Source: Streptomyces sp. OfavH-34-F (GTDB lineage Bacteria; Actinomycetota; Actinomycetes; Streptomycetales; Streptomycetaceae). Taken from it: a stretch of 37,389 nucleotides of DNA. Shown piece after piece: positions 22,022-29,948 of the stretch. How positions within the stretch are numbered: position 1 is the stretch's first letter; each line of letters opens with the position of its first letter. Under the pieces are notes generated by a model. That model was not told the origin of the DNA. It ran no database searches and was given only the letters and a program-made list of their open reading frames with translations. Location: contig NZ_JAKRGC010000026.1 in the NCBI RefSeq assembly GCF_022347745.1, positions 1 to 37,389 on the forward strand, written 5' to 3'. The position numbers and the translations under genes are program-made.

Positions 22022-23307
22022 TTGCCCTGGCCCTTCCGGTAGCGCATGCCGTCCGCCTTGGGCATCCGCAGGCGCTGCGCGGAGAGCGAGAGGACGAGCA
22101 GCGTGACGATGTACGGGGTCGCGCTCACGAACTCGGTGGGCACGCTGTCCGTGCCGAGGTACCACACCAGGACGGCCGCCGCGACGACCGCGCTGACCAC
22201 GCCCTGCGTGTAGCTCTTGCGGTACAGCTTCCACAGCGCGATGCCGACGAGCACCACGAACAGCAGCAGGAGCAGCGCGTGGACGGACTTGCCGCCGTTG
22301 CGCAGCTGGAGCGCGTCGGCGAAGCCGAACAGGCCCGCGCCCATGGCGAGTCCGCCGGGGCGCCAGTTGCCGAAGATCATCGCGGCGAGACCGATGTAGC
22401 CGCGTCCGCCGGTCTGGCCCTCGTTGTAGATGTGCGAGGTGACCAGCGAGAGGAAGGCTCCGCCGAGTCCGGCGAGGCCGCCGGAGACGATCACCGCGGC
22501 GTACTTGTAGGTGTAGACGTTGACGCCGAGCGATTCGGCGGCGACCGGGTTCTCGCCGCAGGAGCGCAGCCGCAGGCCGAACGCGGTCTTCCACAGGACG
22601 AAGAAGGTCGCGAAGAAGAGGACCACGGCCAGGACCGTCAGCAGCGAGAGGTTGGTGACCAGACCGCCGAGGATGCCGGCCAGGTCGGAGACGAAGAACC
22701 AGTGGTGCTTCTCGATGGAGTGCAGTCCGTCGGAGAGGCCGGGGATCGTCACCGAGGTGATCTCGTCGGCCGGCGGGGACTGCTTCGGGGAGCCGCCCTT
22801 GGCCGCCGCCTCGCCGCTGTTGAACCAGAGCTTGGCGAAGTAGGTGGTGAAGCCGAGCGCCAGGATGTTGATCGCGATGCCGGAGATGATGTGGTCGACG
22901 CCGAAGGTGATGGTGGCGACGGCGTGGAGGAGACCGCCGAGCATGCCGCCGATGACACCGGCGAGCACGCCGATCCACGGGCTGGTCTGCCAGCCGGCCC
23001 AGGCACCGAAGAAGGTGCCGAGGATCATCATGCCTTCGAGGCCGATGTTGACCACGCCGGCGCGTTCGGACCACAGGCCGCCGAGACCGGCGAGGCCGAT
23101 CGGCACGGCCATGGCGAGGGCGGCGCTGATCTGGCCCGCGGACGTGACGTCCTGGGCGCCGGTGATGGCGCGCACGGCGGACAGCGCGAGCAGCACGCCC
23201 GCGATGATCAGCAGGAGTACGGGGAAGGAGAGGCGGGAACGGCCGCTCTTGCCGCCGGAGACCTTGGGGGCCGCCGGGGGCGGGGTGGAAGTCGCCGTGG
23301 CGGTCAC
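22018..23307 (-). CDS. BMP-type ABC transporter permease (nucleoside uptake)
   Basis: A 429-residue inner-membrane permease of the branched-chain/BMP transporter superfamily (YufQ/NupQ-like). After a 20-residue polar N-terminus come about ten hydrophobic helices; characteristic stretches are AMAVPIGLAGLGGLWSERAG, VNIGLEGMMILGTFFGAWAG and NPVAAESLGVNVYTYKY, the cytoplasmic loop that contacts the ATPase. GTG 23307 overlaps the previous permease by 4 bp, and its own stop overlaps cdd. It forms the pore with the other permease. Confidence 0.92.
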   Translation of the reverse strand: MTATATSTPPPAAPKVSGGKSGRSRLSFPVLLLIIAGVLLALSAVRAITGAQDVTSAGQISAALAMAVPIGLAGLGGLWSERAGVVNIGLEGMMILGTFFGAWAGWQTSPWIGVLAGVIGGMLGGLLHAVATITFGVDHIISGIAINILALGFTTYFAKLWFNSGEAAAKGGSPKQSPPADEITSVTIPGLSDGLHSIEKHHWFFVSDLAGILGGLVTNLSLLTVLAVVLFFATFFVLWKTAFGLRLRSCGENPVAAESLGVNVYTYKYAAVIVSGGLAGLGGAFLSLVTSHIYNEGQTGGRGYIGLAAMIFGNWRPGGLAMGAGLFGFADALQLRNGGKSVHALLLLLFVVLVGIALWKLYRKSYTQGVVSAVVAAAVLVWYLGTDSVPTEFVSATPYIVTLLVLSLSAQRLRMPKADGMRYRKGQGK

Positions 23308-24419
23308 GCCGACACCTCCTGCTGGTCGGAGTTACGGGCGGCCTGTGCGGCGAGTTCCGCGCCGACCTTGCTCTGCTGGCGCTTGAGTCCGTAGCGGCGG
23401 ACGACCTCGTAGGCGATGACGACGCACAGGACGATGACGCCCTGGATCACGCCGACGATCTCCTTGTCGTACCCCTCGAACTCCAGCTTTCCGGTGCCGC
23501 GTTCCAGGAAGCCCCAGAGCAGCGCGCCGAGCGCGATGCCGATGGGGTGGTTGCGGCCGAGGAGGGCGATGGCGATGCCGGTGAAGCCGATGCCGACGGG
23601 GAAGTCGCCGCTGAACTCGTGGCTGTCGTTGAGCAGCGTCGGCATGCCGACGAGGCCGGCGACGCCGCCGGAGATGAGCATCGAGGTGATGACCATGCGG
23701 CGGACGTTGACGCCGCTGGCCTCGGCGGCGGAGCCGGACTGGCCGACCGTGCGCAGGTCGAAGCCGAAGCGGGTGCGCGAGAGGGTGAACCAGTACGCGA
23801 TGCCGGCGGCGACGGCGACGACGATGAAGCCCCAGATCGGCGTGGGCGTCGTCGGGAACTCGAAGAAGTGCGAGGACTCCGGCAGCGGCTTGGTGGAGAT
23901 CTTGGTGCCGGCCTCGTCGAGGTGGCCCAGGCGGTTCTGCTGGAGCAGGTAGCCGATGACCGCGGTCGCGATGGAGTTCAGCATGATCGTGGAGACGACC
24001 TCGCTGACGCCGCGGGTGACCTTGAGCAGACCGGCGATGCCGGCCCACATGGCGCCGACGATCATCGCGGTGAGGATGATCAGCGGGATCTGGAGGGCGC
24101 CGGGCAGGGTCAGCGCGCCGCCGAGCGCGGCGGCGAAGAAGGCGGCGAGGCGGTACTGCCCGTCGACGCCGATGTTGAAGAGGTTCATCCGGAAGCCGAC
24201 GGCCACCGCGAGACCCGCGAGGTAGTACGTCGTCGCCTTGTTCAGGATGTAGACCTGGCTGTCCGACTTCAGCCCGTAGTCGAACATGATGCCGAAGGCG
24301 TTGAACGGCTCCTTGCCGGTGGCGGCGAGCACGAGTGCCGTCACCAGGAAGGCGACCACGATCGCGAGTACGGGGGCCGCGATCCCCAGGAGCAGCCGCT
24401 CCTTGTCGATCTTCTTCAT
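23304..24419 (-). CDS. BMP-type ABC transporter permease (nucleoside uptake)
   Basis: A 371-residue permease (YufP/NupP-like). It begins MKKIDKERLLLGIAAPVLAI and has about nine helices; VAVGFRMNLFNIGVDGQYRLA and GSAAEASGVNVRRMVITSML are family landmarks, the latter being the ATPase-contact loop. ATG 24419 overlaps the ATPase stop by 4 bp (ATGA), and its stop overlaps the next permease start (GTGA). The strict chain of overlaps implies equal production of subunits. Confidence 0.92.
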   Translation of the reverse strand: MKKIDKERLLLGIAAPVLAIVVAFLVTALVLAATGKEPFNAFGIMFDYGLKSDSQVYILNKATTYYLAGLAVAVGFRMNLFNIGVDGQYRLAAFFAAALGGALTLPGALQIPLIILTAMIVGAMWAGIAGLLKVTRGVSEVVSTIMLNSIATAVIGYLLQQNRLGHLDEAGTKISTKPLPESSHFFEFPTTPTPIWGFIVVAVAAGIAYWFTLSRTRFGFDLRTVGQSGSAAEASGVNVRRMVITSMLISGGVAGLVGMPTLLNDSHEFSGDFPVGIGFTGIAIALLGRNHPIGIALGALLWGFLERGTGKLEFEGYDKEIVGVIQGVIVLCVVIAYEVVRRYGLKRQQSKVGAELAAQAARNSDQQEVSA

Positions 24420-25999
24420 CGGTCCTCTCCCCCTTCGCGGGGGTCGGTGTCGTCGTCCGTGGCGGCGGTGGTCCCGCCCCCCTCCGGCGCTTCCAGGTGG
24501 CCGCTGGCCGCGCCCGTCATCGCCGAGCCCAGTTCCTCGGGGGTGATGGTCGCCGGGTCGGCGTCCGCGACCAGGCGGCCGCGGTACATGACGCGCAGGG
24601 TGTCGGAGAGCCCGATCAGCTCGTCCAGGTCGGCGGAGATCAGGAGCACCGCGAGGCCCTCGACGCGCGCCTCGCGGATCTGGTCCCAGATCTGCGCCTG
24701 CGCGCCGACGTCCACGCCCCGGGTGGGGTGCGCGGCGATCAGGAGCTTGGGCGCGTGGCTCATCTCGCGGCCGACGATCAGCTTCTGCTGGTTGCCGCCG
24801 GAGAGGGAGGCCGCGGTGACGTCGATGCCGGGGGTGCGCACGTCGTACTCGCGCACGATCCGCTCGGTGTCGGCGCGGGCGGCCTTGATGTCGAGGAAGG
24901 CGCCGCGGCTGTTGGGGCGCTCGGTGACGTGGCCGAGGACGCGGTTCTCCCAGAGGGGGGCCTCCAGGAGGAGTCCGTGGCGGTGGCGGTCCTCGGGGAT
25001 GACGGCCATGCCGCCCTCGCGGCGCCTGCGCGTCGGGGTGCGGGAGATGTCGGTGCCGTCCAGGGTGAGGGTGCCCTCGTCCGGGGTGCGCATGCCCATG
25101 ATGGCGTCGACCAGTTCGGACTGGCCGTTGCCCTCGACGCCGGCGATGCCCAGGACCTCGCCCTTGTGGATGGTGAAGGTGATGCCGTCGAGCACGGCGC
25201 GCACGGCGCCGTCCGGGTCGGTCGCGGTGAGCCGCAGGCCGTCGACGGTGAGCATGGGGGTGTCGGTGACCGTGGACTCGCGGGTCTCCGGGGACGGCAG
25301 TTCGCTGCCGACCATCAGCTCGGCGAGCTGCTTGGGCGTGGTGTTGCGGGGGTCGGCGGTGCCGACCGTGGTGCCGCGCCGGATGACGGTGATCTCGTCG
25401 GCGACCGACAGGACCTCGCCCAGCTTGTGCGAGATGAAGATGACGGTCAGGCCCTCGGCCTTGAGTTCGCGCAGGTTGTCGAAGAGGGCGTCGACCTCCT
25501 GGGGCACGAGGACGGCGGTGGGCTCGTCGAGGATCAGGGTGCGGGCGCCCCGGTAGAGGACCTTGAGGATCTCGACGCGCTGGCGGTCGGCGACGCCGAG
25601 GTCCTCGACCATGGCGTCCGGGCGGACGCCGAGGCCGTACGCGTCGGAGATCTCCTTGATCTTCGCGCGGGCCCGGTCCCCGATGCCGTACAGCTTCTCG
25701 GAGCCGAGGACGACGTTCTCCAGGACGGTGAGGTAGTCCGCGAGCATGAAGTGCTGGTGCACCATGCCGATGCCGCGGTCGATGGCGTCGCCCGGGTTGG
25801 AGAACACGGCCTGTTCGCCGTCCACCGCGATGGTGCCCTCGTCCGGCTTCTGCATGCCGTACAGGATCTTCATCAGAGTGGACTTGCCGGCGCCGTTCTC
25901 GCCGACGAGGGCGTGGACGGTGCCGCGGCGCACGGTGATGTCGATGTCGTGGTTGGCCACGACTCCGGGGAACCGCTTGGTGATACCGCGGAGCTCCAC
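24416..25999 (-). CDS. BMP-type ABC transporter ATPase (two ATP-binding domains)
   Basis: A 527-residue protein with two fused ABC domains, as in NupO/YufO and RbsA. Domain 1: Walker A GENGAGKST (about residues 33-41), signature LGVADRQRVEILKVL, Walker B LILDEPTA. Domain 2: degenerate Walker A region GVEGNGQSELVDAI, signature LSGGNQQKLIVGREM and LLIAAHPTRGVD, where the usual Walker B D-E is replaced by A-H. The annotated start is GTG 25999, which has no Shine-Dalgarno sequence. A strong AAGGAGAG lies farther up, 6 bp before an in-frame ATC at 26026 (see findings). A palindromic operator lies about 105 bp upstream of the ATC. Confidence 0.92.
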   Translation of the reverse strand: MELRGITKRFPGVVANHDIDITVRRGTVHALVGENGAGKSTLMKILYGMQKPDEGTIAVDGEQAVFSNPGDAIDRGIGMVHQHFMLADYLTVLENVVLGSEKLYGIGDRARAKIKEISDAYGLGVRPDAMVEDLGVADRQRVEILKVLYRGARTLILDEPTAVLVPQEVDALFDNLRELKAEGLTVIFISHKLGEVLSVADEITVIRRGTTVGTADPRNTTPKQLAELMVGSELPSPETRESTVTDTPMLTVDGLRLTATDPDGAVRAVLDGITFTIHKGEVLGIAGVEGNGQSELVDAIMGMRTPDEGTLTLDGTDISRTPTRRRREGGMAVIPEDRHRHGLLLEAPLWENRVLGHVTERPNSRGAFLDIKAARADTERIVREYDVRTPGIDVTAASLSGGNQQKLIVGREMSHAPKLLIAAHPTRGVDVGAQAQIWDQIREARVEGLAVLLISADLDELIGLSDTLRVMYRGRLVADADPATITPEELGSAMTGAASGHLEAPEGGGTTAATDDDTDPREGGEDR

Positions 26000-26125
26000 G
26001 GCGTTGGAACTGCTGGACGCGTTGATGGCGCACTCTCCTTGGCAGGAGCGGAGGGCGGGGGCGGTGTGGACGGGAAGGCGGAGGGTGGAGGGGGGAAACG
26101 TATCGCGCCCGGCCGGTTCCGGTCC

Positions 26126-26147
26126 CGACGCTACGCGCGTAGCGTCG
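26126..26147. promoter_or_regulatory. Extended operator in front of the transporter-cdd operon
   Basis: A perfect 22-bp palindrome with CTACGCGCGTAG at its centre (26131-26142); the inner 20 bases are GACGCTACGCGCGTAGCGTC. It is the longest version in the window. On the minus strand the right half-site leads into a -10-like TAGCGT. Confidence 0.7.
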
Positions 26148-26202
26148 CCGAATCGTCGGCCACCCGCTCACAGGTGGCCCTCACCCCGCCGGGGGTACGT
26201 GA

Positions 26203-26248
26203 ATCGGGGCCCGGAACGGGCGGCCGAAGCCGCTCGCCGGGCCCCGAT
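26203..26248 (-). terminator. Hairpin between the lipoprotein gene and the ATPase gene
   Basis: A perfect 12-bp stem (26203-26214 with 26237-26248); the 22-nt loop can form a small internal stem. It lies 13 bp after the lipoprotein stop. It probably ends or reduces transcription beyond the lipoprotein, or stabilises its 3' end, so that the binding protein is made in excess. Confidence 0.65.
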
Positions 26249-26260
26249 CTCGACGTGGGA

Positions 26261-27301
26261 TCAGGTCGTGGTCTTGACCTTGATGGTGCCGTCGACGATC
26301 TTCTTCTTCGCCTCGTCCAGCTGGGCCTGGATGTCCTTGAGGTGGTCACCCGTGGGGGTCAGGCTGACGCCGCCCTTGGCCAGCGAGTACGTCTGGGTGC
26401 CGGTGACCGGCTTGCCGTCCTTGACCGACTTGACCAGGTCGTAGACGCCGGAGTCGACGTTCTTGACGACCGAGGTCAGGATCGTGTCCTTGTACTTCGC
26501 CAGGGCCGGGTCCAGGGCCTGGTCGGAGTCGACGCCGATGGACCAGGCGCCCTTCTTGCCCGCGACGGCCTCGATCGAGCCGGCGCCGGAGCCGCCCGCG
26601 GCGGCGAAGATGACGTCGATGCCCTTGTCGAGCATGCCCTTGGCGGCGGCCTTGCCCTTGTCGGGGCTGCCGAAGCCGGAGAGGTCCGAGCCGGTGGACA
26701 GGTACTGGATCTGCACCGTGGCCTTGGGCTTGGTGTCCAGGACGCCCTGGCGGAAGCCGGCGGCGAACTTCTTGATCAGCGGGAGGTCCACACCGCCGAT
26801 GAAGCCGACCTTGTCGTCCTTGGACTTCAGCGCCGCCGCGACACCGGCGAGGTAGGAGCCCTGCTCCTCGGTGAAGACGATGTTGTCGACGTTCTTCACG
26901 TCGGAGACCGAGTCGACCAGGCCGAAGCTGATCTTCGGGTACTTGGGCGCGATCTTGTCGATCGCCTCCTTGTACGCGAAGCCGATGGCGATGACCGGGT
27001 TGTAGCCACCCTCGGCGAGCGACTGGAGGCGCTGGTCGCGGTCGGCCGAGCTCTCGCCGGTCTTGGCGGTCAGCTCCTTGGTCTCGGCGCCGAACTCGGC
27101 CTTGGCCTTGTCCAGGCCGCGCGCGGCGGAGTCGTTGAACGAGTTGTCGCCACGGCCGCCGACGTCGTAGGCCATGCCGATCTTCATCTTGCCGTCGTCC
27201 GAGCCGGAACTCTCGTCGGACGACTCGCCACACGCGGTGGCGGTGAGCGCGAGGGCCGCGGTGACGGCGATCGCGGCGCTGATCTTGGATACCCGGCGCA
27301 A
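26261..27301 (-). CDS. BMP-family substrate-binding lipoprotein (nucleoside)
   Basis: A 346-residue exported lipoprotein of the basic membrane protein (BmpA/PnrA/YufN) family, which binds nucleosides outside the cell and hands them to the ABC transporter. The signal ends in the lipobox TATAC (Cys24). Family landmarks: GMAYDVGGRGDNSFND, IAIGFAYKEAI, EEQGSYLAGVAAAL, KVGFIGGVDLPLIKKF, IFAAAGGSGAGSIEA, WSIGVDSDQA. The start codon is TTG at 27301 with GAAGGAG 7 bp ahead, and this ribosome binding site sits in a tiny GAAGG/CCTTC hairpin. It is transcribed from its own promoter with a degenerate operator at 27362-27373. Confidence 0.93.
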   Translation of the reverse strand: MRRVSKISAAIAVTAALALTATACGESSDESSGSDDGKMKIGMAYDVGGRGDNSFNDSAARGLDKAKAEFGAETKELTAKTGESSADRDQRLQSLAEGGYNPVIAIGFAYKEAIDKIAPKYPKISFGLVDSVSDVKNVDNIVFTEEQGSYLAGVAAALKSKDDKVGFIGGVDLPLIKKFAAGFRQGVLDTKPKATVQIQYLSTGSDLSGFGSPDKGKAAAKGMLDKGIDVIFAAAGGSGAGSIEAVAGKKGAWSIGVDSDQALDPALAKYKDTILTSVVKNVDSGVYDLVKSVKDGKPVTGTQTYSLAKGGVSLTPTGDHLKDIQAQLDEAKKKIVDGTIKVKTTT

Positions 27302-27361
27302 GGGAAGGCTCCTTCAAACCTGACCGAAGCGCCTCTTCCGGCGCTGGTTTCGCGGCGATCG

Positions 27362-27373
27362 TAACGCGCGTAG
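27362..27373. promoter_or_regulatory. Degenerate operator in front of the lipoprotein gene
   Basis: TAACGCGCGTAG differs from CTACGCGCGTAG in two positions of one half-site. It lies 61 bp upstream of the TTG start. On the minus strand it runs CTACGCGCGTTACGAT, with a -10-like TACGAT overlapping the weaker half-site. Confidence 0.5.
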
Positions 27374-27450
27374 ATGTCAGATAAAGCCCTGTACGGAAGC
27401 CGTTATCGGATCGTCGCGAACGCGGGGCGTCCCCCGGGCGACCTGTCCGG

Positions 27451-28689
27451 TTACGACTGGTTGACGTAGAGCAACGCGGAGGCGGTGAACAGCTCGACGG
27501 CGACCGTGATCGCCTCCTCGTCGGCGTCGAAGTTGCCGCGGTGGAGGTCGAGTCCGCGGGTGTCCCCGGGGGTGCGGACGCCGAGCCGCGCCATGGCGCC
27601 CGAGACGTGTTCCAGGTACCAGGAGAAGTCCTCACCGCCCAGGCTCTGCTCGGTGTCCTCGATGGCGTACGCGCCCCGGCGGGCGGTCATCGCGGCGGCC
27701 AGCAGCTCGATGGACGCGGCGTCGTTGACCACGGGCGGGACGCCGCGGATGTAGTCGATCACCGTCTTGGCGCGGTGCAGTCCGGCCACTTCGTCGATCG
27801 CGGCGTGCACCAGGTCGGGCGCCTCGCGCCACGTGTCGAGGTCGAGGCAGCGCACGGTGCCGGAGAGTTCGGCGTGCTGCGGGATGACGTTGCAGGCGTG
27901 GCCGGCCTCCAGGCGGCCCCAGGTGACCGCGAGCCCGGCACGGGCGTCGACCCGCCGGGCCAGCAGGGCGGGCACCTCGGTGACGATCTTGGCGGCGGCG
28001 GTGACCAGGTCCGTCGTCAGGTGCGGGCGGGCGGTGTGGCCGCCGGGCCCGTCCAGGGCGAGTTCCAGCCGGTCGCAGGCGGAGGTGATCGCGCCGACCC
28101 GCAGCCCGATCCGGCCGACGTCCACCTTGGGGTCGCAGTGGACGCCGATGATGCGGCCGACGCCCTCCAGGACCCCGGACTCGATGGCGTCGGGCGCGCC
28201 GCCGGGCAGGACCTCCTCGGCCGGCTGGAAGATCAGCCGCACCGGGTGGGGCAGCAGCCCGCGCCGGTCCAGGTCGGCCAGGACGATCCCGGCGCCGAGG
28301 ACGGCGGTGGTGTGGATGTCGTGTCCGCAGGCGTGGGCGCGGTCGGGCACGGTGGAGCGGTAGGGCACGCCGGTCTTGCTGTCCGGGATGGGGAGCGCGT
28401 CGATGTCGGCGCGCAGCGCGAGCACGGGCCGGGCGTCCTCGCCGCGGGTGCCGACGTCGCACATGAGCCCGGTGCCGGTGGCGAGCACCTTCGGGGCGAG
28501 CCCGGCCTGCTCCAGCCGGGCCTTGAGGGCCGCGGTGGTGCGGAACTCCTGGTTGCCCAGCTCGGGGTGCATGTGCAGGTCCCTGCGGAAGGCGATCAGC
28601 TCGGCGCGCAGGGCGTCGGGCAGCACGCCGGGCAGGGCTCCGTCCTGGGACGGGCCGGCGTCGGACTCGGGGCAGATCAACTGGCTCAC
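27451..28689 (-). CDS. M20-family amidohydrolase (metallopeptidase)
   Basis: A 412-residue M20 (hippurate hydrolase/AbgA-like) enzyme hydrolysing amide bonds of N-acyl amino acids or similar compounds. Metal ligand regions: MHPELGNQEF, HACGHDIHTTAVLGAG, FQPAEEVLPGGA with the catalytic Glu, IGVHCDPKV and the C-terminal GGEDFSWYL. The smaller dimerisation domain lies between (about residues 200-310, with GPGGHTARPH). GTG 28689 is the likely start; its ribosome binding site is weak. It is upstream of the lipoprotein gene on the same strand, but 149 bp and a separate promoter lie between, so membership in the nucleoside regulon is not indicated. Confidence 0.9.
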   Translation of the reverse strand: MSQLICPESDAGPSQDGALPGVLPDALRAELIAFRRDLHMHPELGNQEFRTTAALKARLEQAGLAPKVLATGTGLMCDVGTRGEDARPVLALRADIDALPIPDSKTGVPYRSTVPDRAHACGHDIHTTAVLGAGIVLADLDRRGLLPHPVRLIFQPAEEVLPGGAPDAIESGVLEGVGRIIGVHCDPKVDVGRIGLRVGAITSACDRLELALDGPGGHTARPHLTTDLVTAAAKIVTEVPALLARRVDARAGLAVTWGRLEAGHACNVIPQHAELSGTVRCLDLDTWREAPDLVHAAIDEVAGLHRAKTVIDYIRGVPPVVNDAASIELLAAAMTARRGAYAIEDTEQSLGGEDFSWYLEHVSGAMARLGVRTPGDTRGLDLHRGNFDADEEAITVAVELFTASALLYVNQS

Positions 28690-28878
28690 CTGTTGAAGGG
28701 TAAGCCTGTTCCCTCCTCAACTGACCATGAAACAAGAAAAGTTCAGCCACATAGGGGAATCTTTGGCCGCGTCTCGGCGTGTGGGGCGCGACCGGGATGG
28801 GTAAACTCCCGCGCTCGTCGCGCGCTGGAGTCTCGCCGGAGCGCGTGCCCCTGGGGGCCGCCGGCCGGTGGCCGCCCG
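28690..28878 (-). other. Intergenic region upstream of the amidohydrolase gene
   Basis: A relatively AT-rich stretch between two minus-strand genes. It carries an imperfect inverted repeat GTTGAAGGG (28692-28700)/CCCTCCTCAAC (28711-28721) just before the amidohydrolase start, possibly an operator. The rest shows no gene and no convincing terminator for the amidohydrolase side. Confidence 0.4.
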
Positions 28879-29937
28879 CTACGCCTCCCCCGTCACGGCG
28901 GTGACCCGCCACGGTGCCAGGCGCTGGGCGTCGCGGGCCGTCTCGGTGACGCCCGCCAGGAAGCCCTGGGCGCGCGGGGAGGCGGTTTCGCGCAGCCACT
29001 CCGGGGCGATGTCGCACACCGCGACCTTCACCTCGGTGCCGGTCAGTGCGAGGGGCAGGGTGTGGACGACGGTCGACGGGAAGCTCAGGACCGTGCGGCC
29101 GATGGGGCCCCGGCGGGCGATGAGTTCCAGCGGGAGGTCGGGCCGGACGATCTCCAGGCCGGTGGCCGCCTCCAGGGCGTGCAGCTTCTCGGTGGACTCG
29201 CGGCGGTGGGCGAAGTAGCGGGTGGCGCCGTGCGTACGGGCGAGGGCGCCGACCGCCTCCAGGTAGCGGGCCCGGTCCACCACGCCGGTCTCGACCAGCG
29301 AGGTGCCGACCAGGTCCGCACCCTTGGTGAGCGAGGGCGGGCCGAAGCGGGACCGGGTCCAGGAGAAGGTGTTCGGGATGAGGACGACGCCCGGCGGCGG
29401 GATCACCGGCATGGCGGTGAACAGTTCGACCTCGCGCGCCGGGGACGGCGTGAACCGGCGCCGGGCGGTGGCCGCCACCGGGGCCAGGGCCAGTTCGCGG
29501 GGGCCGCGCCCGCCGCGCCGGTGCCAGCGGACCAGGCGCTCGCCCCGGGTGAGCTGGGCGACGAACTCCATGGTGGCGGTGCCGTCGTCGACCACGGTGA
29601 GGCGGCGGGGGCGTACGAACGAGAGCAGCAGTTGCACGTAGCGCGAGAACGGGTCGCCGATGACGATGTGGTCGGCGGTGCGGATGAGCCGGGTGAGGGC
29701 GCGCAGCGACTTGACGGGGGTGCCCGAGTCGCCGCGCGCCTCCTGCCAGCGCACGGTCATGCCCTCGTCGCGGGCCAGCTCCGCCATCCGGCGCAGCTGA
29801 CCGCGCGACATCGGGTCGACCGGGGGGAGGACGACGACGGTGACGTCCGTGAGGACGCGCCCGCCGCCTCCCTCGGTGACGGCCCACTCCAGGACGTTCA
29901 GGAGCTGGACCGGGCTCTCGACGAAGGCGAGGTTCAC
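28879..29937 (-). CDS. Putative sialyltransferase-like glycosyltransferase (GT52-like)
   Basis: A 352-residue protein that resembles bacterial sialyltransferases of the Lst/GT52 kind. It opens NLAFVESPVQLLNVLEW, the typical first strand of that family, contains LTVVDDGTATMEF (DDG motif), a HRRESTEKL segment and, near the C-terminus, LSFPSTVVHTLPLAL, comparable to the FPS/T motif of these enzymes. I infer that it transfers a CMP-activated nonulosonic acid onto a growing cell wall polymer. The start is GTG 29937, 11 bp after the NeuB-like gene, and it closes a four-gene operon. The similarity is by motif only. Confidence 0.65.
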   Translation of the reverse strand: MNLAFVESPVQLLNVLEWAVTEGGGGRVLTDVTVVVLPPVDPMSRGQLRRMAELARDEGMTVRWQEARGDSGTPVKSLRALTRLIRTADHIVIGDPFSRYVQLLLSFVRPRRLTVVDDGTATMEFVAQLTRGERLVRWHRRGGRGPRELALAPVAATARRRFTPSPAREVELFTAMPVIPPPGVVLIPNTFSWTRSRFGPPSLTKGADLVGTSLVETGVVDRARYLEAVGALARTHGATRYFAHRRESTEKLHALEAATGLEIVRPDLPLELIARRGPIGRTVLSFPSTVVHTLPLALTGTEVKVAVCDIAPEWLRETASPRAQGFLAGVTETARDAQRLAPWRVTAVTGEA

Positions 29938-29948
29938 CGGCCGGCCCG

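Noticed and set aside
27451..28689. M20 amidohydrolase as a member of the nucleoside regulon.
   Set aside because: No copy of the CTACGCGCGTAG palindrome lies upstream of it and its promoter region has a different inverted repeat.
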